Shown: piece by piece, positions 1 to 6,117 of the stretch | Numbering within the stretch: the first letter of the stretch is position 1 | How the letters are laid out: each line of letters opens with the position of its first letter | Made by a program: the position numbers and the translations under genes | Assembly: GCA_945878115.1 (NCBI GenBank) | Contig: CAMDVD010000042.1 | Location: 1 to 35,485 of the forward strand | DNA length: 35,485 nucleotides | Reading direction: 5' to 3' | DNA from: Chitinophaga pinensis | GTDB taxonomy: Bacteria; Bacteroidota; Bacteroidia; Chitinophagales; Chitinophagaceae | The notes under the pieces: model-generated | Database searches by the model: none | Seen by the model: the letters and a program-made list of their open reading frames with translations, nothing else | What the model was told of the DNA's origin: nothing

Positions 1-71
1 CTTTCTTTTCGGAAATGGGTTATACAACTTTCATTGTCAGTGTAGAGTGTACTGAAATCTAGTATGTTCAT
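1..71 (-). CDS. IS1595-family transposase, N-terminal fragment cut by window edge
   Basis: An ATG at 71 (minus strand) opens a frame that stays open for 23 codons to the window edge. It reads MNILDFSTLYTDNESCITHF and continues RKE. The pattern of a short hydrophobic start, F-x(2)-x-Y, acidic pair, S-C and H-F is what I know from the N-terminus of Bacteroidota IS1595 transposases, just before their zinc ribbon. The zinc ribbon and the DDE-type catalytic domain would lie outside the window. The left end of the element should fall somewhere in 72-146. A GC-richer 20-mer at 122-141 is a candidate end, but I cannot see its partner repeat. The family call rests on only 23 residues. Confidence 0.6.
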   Translation of the reverse strand, partial: MNILDFSTLYTDNESCITHFRKE

Positions 72-146
72 ATTCTTAGTTTAGAATACAAAGTAAACTA
101 GTAGCTACATAACCAGCTTACGTTGTGGCAGACTTCGACAGAATCA

Positions 147-272
147 TTAAATATTATTAAAAACTATCTTTTTCCAAATTTTTGTATTTCCCCTATCTGC
201 ATCTATCTTACCTAAATAACCGAGAAAATAAAGTAATGATACCACTAAAATAATATAAATAATTGCTTTCAT
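147..272 (-). CDS. possible 41-residue single-pass membrane peptide
   Basis: The frame runs from an ATG at 272 to a TAA at 147-149. Residues 2-20 are strongly hydrophobic (KAIIYIILVVSLLYFLGYL), followed by a charged tail of about 20 residues (GKIDADRGNTKIWKKIVFNN, then I). The AAGGTAA just before the ATG could serve as a weak ribosome site. The stop lies a few bases outside the putative end of the neighbouring IS1595 element, so this could be an intact small membrane protein or the surviving part of a gene cut by the insertion. I recognise no family and no function. Confidence 0.3.
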   Translation of the reverse strand: MKAIIYIILVVSLLYFLGYLGKIDADRGNTKIWKKIVFNNI

Positions 273-320
273 TTACCTTCATTATTTTTCTCCAAACCAA
301 TGAAACCCATGTGCACTGCA

Positions 321-370
321 CTCTGCTCTGGATTTTTAATCCCGAACCAATATCAAAAGATTTGCAATCC
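321..370 (-). repeat. degenerate R3-like repeat motifs
   Basis: On the minus strand, GGATTGCAAATC (370-359) and CGGGATTAAAAATCCAGAGC (344-325) resemble the R3 motif seen at 6051, 9454 and 9508: a short inverted repeat around GCAAA followed by an AGC-type tail. The match is loose. The rest of 273-480 shows nothing else that I can support. Confidence 0.3.
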
Positions 371-483
371 TTGTGGAGGCGCATGTCATTTTCATTCGAT
401 AATAAAAGTTAAAGTTAATCTAGGTTTTTAATTATACATCATAATATTTGTTGGTGAAACATAGCAAGAATGTCGGTGCCCCC

Positions 484-527
484 AGCCCTGAAAGGGCGAC
501 ATTTTCCAGAAAGGGGTGAAGCCCCTT
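484..527 (+). repeat. R1 two-hairpin intergenic repeat
   Basis: Two small hairpins stand side by side: GCCCT-GAA-AGGGC at 485-497 and AAGGGG-TGAAG-CCCCTT at 511-527. The first hairpin and the following GACAT recur exactly at 21486-21502, and a diverged form occurs at 13055 and 17391. The two-hairpin form resembles REP/BIME-type elements of other bacteria. No RAYT transposase is visible here. Confidence 0.6.
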
Positions 528-540
528 GATATTAAAGAAA

Positions 541-567
541 GAGAAAGAGAAACGGAAAGAGAAAGAG
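541..567. repeat. homopurine mirror repeat, H-DNA candidate
   Basis: The plus strand carries GAGAAAGAGAAA (541-552), CGG, then AAAGAGAAAGAG (556-567). The second arm is the exact mirror of the first, not its reverse complement. It sits in a longer tract, 534-600, that is almost entirely purine on the plus strand. Homopurine mirror repeats of this arm length are the classical substrate for intramolecular triplex (H-DNA). Confidence 0.6.
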
Positions 568-594
568 TGAAAAAATCAGAGCGAAAGCGAAGAA

Positions 595-661
595 AAAAAA
601 TCAGAGTGAGAATTCGTTCAGGTCGCTACGCTCTCCGTTCTCGTTCTCACTCTGATTTTTT
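595..661 (-). terminator. intrinsic terminator of tRNA-Leu
   Basis: Bases 595-612 and 644-661 are perfect 18-bp inverted repeats (AAAAAATCAGAGTGAGAA and its complement) around a 31-nt loop. Read on the minus strand, the hairpin begins one base after the last tRNA base and ends in a run of eight T (600-593). This fits a factor-independent terminator placed directly behind the tRNA, with an unusually long stem and large loop. Confidence 0.75.
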
Positions 662-662
662 G

Positions 663-743
663 TGCGGGCGGAGGGACTCGAACCCCCATGTCGAAGACAC
701 TAGATCCTAAGTCTAGCGCGTCTACCAATTTCGCCACGCCCGC
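663..743 (-). tRNA. tRNA-Leu (anticodon UAG)
   Basis: Read on the minus strand, the acceptor arms are GCGGGCG (743-737) and CGCCCGC, with discriminator A at 663. The D-arm has GGTAGACGC, and the anticodon stem CTAGA/TCTAG encloses the loop CTTAGGA, so the anticodon is TAG (Leu, reading CUN). There is a long variable arm (GTCTTCGACAT), as expected for class II tRNA-Leu, and a canonical GGTTCGAGTCC T-arm. The 3' CCA is not encoded and must be added by CCA transferase. The gene stands alone with its own promoter and terminator. Confidence 0.97.
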
Positions 744-769
744 AATTGGGTGTGATTTTTGATGAGGTG

Positions 770-802
770 CAAATGTATACTTTTATTTAAATAATTGCCA
801 AA
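770..802 (-). promoter_or_regulatory. Bacteroidota-type promoter of tRNA-Leu
   Basis: On the minus strand TTTG (802-799) is followed after 21 bases by TACATTTG (777-770). These match the -33 TTTG and -7 TAnnTTTG boxes known for the Bacteroidota housekeeping sigma factor, with accepted spacing. Transcription would start near 763-765, about 20 bases before the mature tRNA end. Confidence 0.7.
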
Positions 803-867
803 TTAAACATAGGAATGCTTAATTTTATTTTAAAAAGAAATTGACAAATCGTTTTTCAAAAGAATAC

Positions 868-1329
868 ATGGAGGATAATGAACTTACTTTTATTCTACAA
901 AAAAAGGAAAAGGAAAGTAAAACCTATCTTTTCGCAACCAAAATTATGATGGCAATGGGTGTACTTGTCTCCACTGTGTGGGCAATAGTAGTCTATGCAC
1001 GTACTGGCGATAAAACACTGATGTGGAGCGTGTTTGCTTTTGTGTTGTGTTTCTCGCTTTTGTTTTTTAGCGTTGTTGCGTTTATGTTGTATCGATTCAA
1101 ATTGGGGAAGTATAACCAAGATGCAAAAGAGAAAATGAAGACCATAGAGAAGGCTATTGTTACGGATAAAAAATATATGCACTTGAACGATACTTATCAC
1201 TTCTATACCGATAGCGAAATAAAATTCAGCATCGAAGTTGCAGGAAAAGATTTTGATAAATTGTTGGTGGGTGATGAAATTAATTTAGAGTATGCCACAT
1301 TTTCGAAAGAGTATTTCGGTTATTTTTAA
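868..1329 (+). CDS. two-TM hypothetical protein
   Basis: A 153-residue protein with a charged N-terminus, two adjacent hydrophobic helices at about residues 25-45 (IMMAMGVLVSTVWAIVVYA) and 53-76 (MWSVFAFVLCFSLLFFSVVAFML), and a soluble C-terminal half of about 75 residues that looks beta-rich and ends in YFGYF. The topology suggests both ends in the cytoplasm around a short periplasmic hairpin. I do not recognise a named family. The frame is also open to a TTG at 841 (nine more residues); I prefer the ATG at 868 because neither site has a clear ribosome site and ATG is the usual start. The gene is separated by 53 bases from the symporter gene and may be cotranscribed with it. Confidence 0.75.
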   Translation: MEDNELTFILQKKEKESKTYLFATKIMMAMGVLVSTVWAIVVYARTGDKTLMWSVFAFVLCFSLLFFSVVAFMLYRFKLGKYNQDAKEKMKTIEKAIVTDKKYMHLNDTYHFYTDSEIKFSIEVAGKDFDKLLVGDEINLEYATFSKEYFGYF

Positions 1330-1382
1330 GTCGTATTGATTTCTCATTTTTAATATTATTTTTACCGATTACATCCTTCCCT

Positions 1383-2873
1383 ATGTCATCAGCTATTTTA
1401 TTGTCTTTCGTGATTGCCTATTTTGGACTACTTCTTTTGGTGGCGTATTTTACTTCCAGAAAAAGTGATAATGAATCCTTTTTTATCGGCAATAGAAATT
1501 CGAATTGGATGCTAGTTGCATTTGGTATGATTGGCACTTCATTGAGTGGTGTGACGTTTGTGAGTGTACCAGGTGGTGTATTAAAAAATGGCTTTGCATA
1601 TTTTCAATTGTCGGTTGGCTATTTGTTGGGGTACTTAGTGATTGCATTTATTTTATTGCCATTGTATTATAAACTCAATCTAACGAGCATCTATCATTAT
1701 TTGAGTACGAGGCTTGGTTTGAAAAGTTATAAAACAGGCGCAAGTTTTTTTATACTCAGTCGAACATTGGGCGCAACGGCTCGTTTGTATTTAGTTGTCA
1801 ATATTTTGCAGACTATCATCTTACAAGATATGGGCGTTCCGTTTTGGATGACCACTGCAATTATTTTGGGTATGATTTTATTGTATACGTATAAAGGTGG
1901 TGTAAAGACCATCGTATGGACGGATACCTTACAAACTCTTTGCATGCTGGCAGGTTTGGTAATTTGTGTTTGCTTCATTCTGCAAAAATTAGATTTGAAT
2001 ATTGGCACTGCTATTCAACAAATGAATGTGAAAGGGTATAGTAAGGTGTGGTTTACAGATTCAAATAGTAAATTATTTTTCGTAAAGCAAATTCTGGCTG
2101 GTGCATTTATCACCATCACAATGACTGGTATGGATCAAGAAATGATGCAAAAAAATATTAGTGTAAAAACATTGGGTGGTAGTCAAAAAAATATGCTGAC
2201 CTTATCGGTTACTATGTTAGGGGTTATCCTATTATTTTTATTCCTCGGTGGCTTATTGTATTTATTCGCAGAAAGTAATGGCGCCTTCATGCAGAACGAT
2301 GTATTTACAATAGGTTCAACCAATGTCGGTAAAGACAATTTATTTCCAGCAATGGCACTTCATTATATGCCTCCTGCATTTAGTATCATTTTTATTATAG
2401 CATTGATTAGCGCTTTATTTCCTAGTGCAGATGGCGCTATCACTGCATTGACCTCTAGTTTTTGTATCGATATTTTAGGGATTCAAAGAAGAAAGGATAT
2501 GGATGAGGTTGCAAAAAAGAAAATTCGTCAAAGAGTGCATTTGACTTTTGCAGGTATTTTTTTAATCATCGTTTTGATTTTTAAAATGATCAATGAAGCC
2601 AGCATGATCGATGTAATTTTAAAAATTGCAACATATACATACGGTCCTTTATTGGGTTTATTTACATTCGGCATTGTGACGAAAAGAGTTGTCAAGGATA
2701 ATATAGTTCCTTACCTATGTATTGCTGCACCATTGATTTGTTTTTTACTAGATAAAAATCAAGCGGCACTTTTTGGAAAATATGAAATTGGAAATGAGTT
2801 ACTCATCTTCAATGGACTTTTAACCTTTTTATTTCTCTTTTTATTTTCTAAAAAAAATACGCCAGCTTTATAA
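1383..2873 (+). CDS. sodium:solute symporter (SSS family)
   Basis: A 496-residue integral membrane protein with about 13 hydrophobic segments, the usual size and layout for the SSS/SLC5 family, which moves a solute inward with Na+. Family features are the N-terminal YFTSRKSDNESFFIGNRNSN stretch after TM1, followed by GMIGTSLSGVTFVSVPGG in the unwound core helix, and YTYKGGVKTIVWTDTLQT near residues 162-179. The substrate cannot be read from the sequence. Bacteroidota members of this type are often annotated as transporters of sugars, sialic acid or proline. The stop TAA touches the ATG of the methyltransferase gene with no gap, so the two are probably translationally coupled. Confidence 0.92.
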   Translation: MSSAILLSFVIAYFGLLLLVAYFTSRKSDNESFFIGNRNSNWMLVAFGMIGTSLSGVTFVSVPGGVLKNGFAYFQLSVGYLLGYLVIAFILLPLYYKLNLTSIYHYLSTRLGLKSYKTGASFFILSRTLGATARLYLVVNILQTIILQDMGVPFWMTTAIILGMILLYTYKGGVKTIVWTDTLQTLCMLAGLVICVCFILQKLDLNIGTAIQQMNVKGYSKVWFTDSNSKLFFVKQILAGAFITITMTGMDQEMMQKNISVKTLGGSQKNMLTLSVTMLGVILLFLFLGGLLYLFAESNGAFMQNDVFTIGSTNVGKDNLFPAMALHYMPPAFSIIFIIALISALFPSADGAITALTSSFCIDILGIQRRKDMDEVAKKKIRQRVHLTFAGIFLIIVLIFKMINEASMIDVILKIATYTYGPLLGLFTFGIVTKRVVKDNIVPYLCIAAPLICFLLDKNQAALFGKYEIGNELLIFNGLLTFLFLFLFSKKNTPAL

Positions 2874-3518
2874 ATGGAACATGCACTTACCTCGGAAGCT
2901 ATTCACCATTATTGTGAAAATCATACCACAAAAGAAAATGAATTATTGTATGATTTAAATAGACAAACGCATTTGCGAACCGAATTGCCTATTATGTTGT
3001 CGGGGCATTTGCAAGGCAGTGTTTTGAAAATGATAAGCCAAATGATCCGTCCTCAGTATTTATTGGAAATAGGCACTTTCACAGGCTATTCGGCTTTATG
3101 TTTGGCTGAAGGCTTACAAGAAAATGGGAAATTAATTACAATAGACAACCATGCAGAACAAGCGGAAATAGCGAAAGAATATTTTTTGAAATCGCCTCAT
3201 AAAGACAAAATAGAATTGCTGCTTGGTAATGCAATAGAGATTATACCAACCCTCGATTGTTTATTTGATTTGGTATTTATTGATGCGGATAAAATTAATT
3301 ATACAAACTACTTGGATTTAGTAATAGATAAAGTGAAAAGCGGTGGATATATATTGGCAGATAATGTTTTGTATAATGGAGAAATATTGCATCTCGAATC
3401 GGCTGGAAAAAATGCGAAGGCAATGCATAATTATAACGAAAAAATAGTAAACGACTCAAGATTAGATTCTGTACTTTTACCGCTTCGGGATGGTATCATG
3501 ATATCCAGAAAAAAATAA
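2874..3518 (+). CDS. class I SAM-dependent O-methyltransferase (CCoAOMT-like)
   Basis: 214 residues, the normal length for the small metal-dependent O-methyltransferase family (PF01596). The SAM-binding motif I is LEIGTFTGYSALCLAEGL at residues 64-81. Motif II is LITIDNHAEQAEIAKEYF. The metal site is FDLVFIDADKINYTNYLDLV with its Asp pair, plus ADNVL about 25 residues later. The family methylates catechol-like hydroxyls and, in bacteria, a range of small phenolics; the true substrate is unknown. The start codon follows the symporter stop directly, and the next gene begins 10 bases downstream, so it sits mid-operon. Confidence 0.9.
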   Translation: MEHALTSEAIHHYCENHTTKENELLYDLNRQTHLRTELPIMLSGHLQGSVLKMISQMIRPQYLLEIGTFTGYSALCLAEGLQENGKLITIDNHAEQAEIAKEYFLKSPHKDKIELLLGNAIEIIPTLDCLFDLVFIDADKINYTNYLDLVIDKVKSGGYILADNVLYNGEILHLESAGKNAKAMHNYNEKIVNDSRLDSVLLPLRDGIMISRKK

Positions 3519-3528
3519 GGAATAAACT

Positions 3529-5496
3529 ATGCATATAAAACAAACATTATTATTAATTGCATTCTGCACTTTTAGCTTAATATCATTTGCACAAGATGAC
3601 CAAGATATAAAAGCTTATATTGAAAAATTTAAAGGATTAGCTATTGAAGAGCAAATGCGTATTGGCGTTCCGGCGGCAATTACACTGGCACAAGGAATTT
3701 ATGAAAGTGATGCTGGTAGAAGCGTTTTGGCTATCGAAGGAAATAATCATTTTGGGATCAAATGTAAAAGCACCTGGACAGGTGAAACCATATTACACGA
3801 CGACGATAAAAAGCAAGAGTGTTTTAGAAAATACCCTAGTGCAGAACAATCATATATCGATCATTCTGATTTTTTAAAGGGTAGTAATCGCTATCATTTT
3901 TTATTTGAATTAGAAATGACCGATGCTATGGGCTGGGCTAGTGGCTTAAAGCGTGCGGGCTACGCAACAAGACCAGACTATGTTTCGAGATTATACAATT
4001 TGGTAGAGAAATATAATTTGCAGCAATATACCTATGAGGCGTTAGGAAGATCAATTCCAGTTGCTGGAGAAGTGGTACCAAATACGGATGCTTTTTCCAA
4101 TTTGAAAAACGTATCAGACCCATCTACTTTTTATAAAGGAATCAAAGGATTTTGGGCTAAGAAGGGGGATATATTATTAGACAAAGCCATTGAAAATAAT
4201 ATTCGCTATGCAAAATTGTTGAGCTTGAATGATTTGGATGACAAGCCCTTAGAAACGGACATGTTTATTTTTACAGAGAAAAAAAGAAAAGTAGGAACAG
4301 TTGAATTTCATATCGTGAAGCCAAATGAAAGTATGTTGCTCATTGCGCAAAAGGAAGCCATTCTGTTAGACAATCTGTTTTTGTTTAATAATATGATTCC
4401 TGGACAAGAGCCAGAAGTAAACGAACAATTGACTTTGCAATATAGAGCGTATAGTGCACCCAAATTAAAGCAAAAGTTTTTGGCAACTATACCACGAGAA
4501 ATTAAAAAAGAAGAGCCTAAAATAGAAGTGGTTAAAGTAGAAAAAAAAGCAGAGCCAATTCCTGCAACAATTCCTACTCCAATTCCTACACCGATACAGA
4601 AGGAAATTGTAAAAGAGCAAACTGAACCTACCCCTGTTTTGGTTGTGAAAAAAGAGAGTCCTGTTGAAATGGATACAGTGAAAATAGAAAGTGCACAAGA
4701 AACTGTAACGCCAAAATCTACTATAGATGCAACGCCTATTCAAACAGAAGTGAAGCAAGATCCACCCCCAATTGAAGTAGAGAAAAAGCAAGAAGCGATT
4801 ATTGAACCAGTAAAAATGGAGGTTAAAGTAGATACCAATAATGAAGCCATTTTGGATGCTGAAAAAGCAAAACGAATGGAGGCACTTTTGAATAGTAGTA
4901 CTTTGGTGAAAATACAACAACCTGTCATTGTGAAAGACACTGCCGCTTTAGATAAAGGAGAAAAACTAGTGTCCATTACTTATGGGAGTGCACCGAAAGC
5001 AGTAGAACCATTGCCTGTTAAGGTTTCCAATGAAAGAAGATATGATGAGCCTAATGTGAGTGATACAGTTAAGCAATTAAAACGAAGATTTGATCCAATT
5101 ATTTATAAGGCATTACCTGCAAGGAAAAAGGTGGAACCAAGCCCTAAAGCAAATGTAGAAACAACGCCAAATAATGCAACAAAACCTGATGCAAAAAAAG
5201 GAACAGAGAGCAAGAAAGCACTTGCTGAAAAAGAAGCGAAAAGATTAGCGGAAGAGAAAAAAAATGATGTCAAGAAAACACAAACTGGCATAGTTAGAAA
5301 TGCTAAAAAAATTGCAGCACAAAAGGAATTAGAAGAAAGAGAAGCGAAAAAGGGACGCAATGCGGATCGTAATAAAAAGAAAAATAAAGGGGAAGCAGAA
5401 TCCAAGAAAGCAAAAGGGAAAGAGGTGAATGATAAGGCGAAAAAAGAGAAGAATAAAAAGAAGGAGCCTGTAGCTAAAAAGAAAAATAAAAAGTAA
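3529..5496 (+). CDS. exported glucosaminidase with LysM-like domain and long Lys-rich tail
   Basis: 655 residues. Residues 1-21 form a signal peptide (LISFAQ cleavage region). About 28-165 is a glucosaminidase domain (PF01832 type) that would cut the glycan strands of peptidoglycan. AITLAQGIYESDAGRS carries the likely catalytic Glu59, and the GNNHFGIKC block and the YPSAEQSYIDHSDFL block are typical of this family. About 259-305 resembles a LysM repeat that binds glycan. Residues 330-480 are a Pro/Glu/Lys/Val-rich linker, and the last 130 or so residues are extremely basic (for example KKEKNKKKEPVAKKKNKK). The tail is far longer than a catalytic enzyme needs and could bind anionic wall or nucleic acid polymers; that is inference. 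Its TAA overlaps the hpt start by one base. Confidence 0.88.
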   Translation: MHIKQTLLLIAFCTFSLISFAQDDQDIKAYIEKFKGLAIEEQMRIGVPAAITLAQGIYESDAGRSVLAIEGNNHFGIKCKSTWTGETILHDDDKKQECFRKYPSAEQSYIDHSDFLKGSNRYHFLFELEMTDAMGWASGLKRAGYATRPDYVSRLYNLVEKYNLQQYTYEALGRSIPVAGEVVPNTDAFSNLKNVSDPSTFYKGIKGFWAKKGDILLDKAIENNIRYAKLLSLNDLDDKPLETDMFIFTEKKRKVGTVEFHIVKPNESMLLIAQKEAILLDNLFLFNNMIPGQEPEVNEQLTLQYRAYSAPKLKQKFLATIPREIKKEEPKIEVVKVEKKAEPIPATIPTPIPTPIQKEIVKEQTEPTPVLVVKKESPVEMDTVKIESAQETVTPKSTIDATPIQTEVKQDPPPIEVEKKQEAIIEPVKMEVKVDTNNEAILDAEKAKRMEALLNSSTLVKIQQPVIVKDTAALDKGEKLVSITYGSAPKAVEPLPVKVSNERRYDEPNVSDTVKQLKRRFDPIIYKALPARKKVEPSPKANVETTPNNATKPDAKKGTESKKALAEKEAKRLAEEKKNDVKKTQTGIVRNAKKIAAQKELEEREAKKGRNADRNKKKNKGEAESKKAKGKEVNDKAKKEKNKKKEPVAKKKNKK

Positions 5497-6029
5497 TGAT
5501 GACTATTCATGTCTTAGATAAAAAATTTGTACCTTATTTATCTGCCGAAACAATCGCAAAGCGGATAGAAGAATTGGCAGCGAAAATAAATGAGGATTAT
5601 GCCGACAAGAATCCAATTTTTATTGGCATTTTAAATGGGTCCTTTATGTTTGCTTCCGATTTGTATAAGCAAATTTCAGTAAGCTCTACCATCTCATTTA
5701 TTAAATTAGTTTCCTATAAGGGTACTACCTCAACAGGCACTGTCATTACTTCCATTGGATTAGAAGAAGATTTAACTGGCAGAAATGTGATACTCATTGA
5801 AGACATAGTAGACACTGGAAAAACACTCTCAGAATTTTTGCCGACGATTCAAAAACAGCAACCCAATTCCATTAAGATTTGCACACTACTACAAAAGCCA
5901 GAAGCTTTGTTACATCCTCTTGAAGCGGATTATGTTGGGTTTCAAATTCCGAATAAATTTGTAGTTGGTTTTGGTTTAGACTATGATGGTTATGGAAGAA
6001 ATTTAAAAGAAATTTATCAGTTGGAGTAG
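5496..6029 (+). CDS. hpt: hypoxanthine phosphoribosyltransferase
   Basis: 177 residues, standard for bacterial HPRT, which joins hypoxanthine or guanine to PRPP in purine salvage in the cytosol. The PRPP-binding motif VILIEDIVDTGKTL (about residues 98-111) is intact. FIGILNGSFMFASDLY matches the N-terminal PPi loop (normally LKG, here LNG). VGFQIPNKFVVGFGLDYDGYGRNL is the conserved C-terminal block that closes on the base. Two consecutive ATGs (5496 and 5499) are possible; the first overlaps the stop of the glucosaminidase gene, implying coupling. A diverged, truncated copy of its last 40 codons lies 3.4 kb downstream at 9314-9433. Confidence 0.95.
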   Translation: MMTIHVLDKKFVPYLSAETIAKRIEELAAKINEDYADKNPIFIGILNGSFMFASDLYKQISVSSTISFIKLVSYKGTTSTGTVITSIGLEEDLTGRNVILIEDIVDTGKTLSEFLPTIQKQQPNSIKICTLLQKPEALLHPLEADYVGFQIPNKFVVGFGLDYDGYGRNLKEIYQLE

Positions 6030-6050
6030 GTAGATGTAATTTAATATTGA

Positions 6051-6083
6051 TTAATGGACACGGGTTGCAAACCCGCGCCAGCC
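6051..6083 (+). repeat. R3 hairpin repeat, copy a
   Basis: TTAATGGACACGGGTTGCAA and the following ACCCGCGCCAGCC contain a 6-bp hairpin CGGGTT-GCA-AACCCG (6061-6075). The same unit follows the hpt fragment at 9454, with a third diverged copy at 9508. It could act as a convergent transcription end between hpt and the minus-strand CotH gene, but it lacks a T run. Confidence 0.65.
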
Positions 6084-6117
6084 TCGAGAAACTTAGCAAA
6101 TGGATAAATGCTTTTAC

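Noticed and set aside
3-62. Plus-strand frame end reading FFSEMGYTTFIVSVECTEI
   Set aside because: It is on the opposite strand to the IS1595-type start, which has a recognisable family pattern; this reading has none.
516-710. 64-codon plus-strand frame rich in Arg, Glu and Lys
   Set aside because: It runs through the purine tract and the terminator hairpin and then antisense through tRNA-Leu. The composition reflects the purine bias, not a protein.
4465-5510. Several minus-strand frames rich in Phe, Leu and Cys opposite the glucosaminidase gene
   Set aside because: They are antisense shadows of the Lys/Glu-rich linker and tail, where purine-rich codons give pyrimidine-rich, stop-poor complements.
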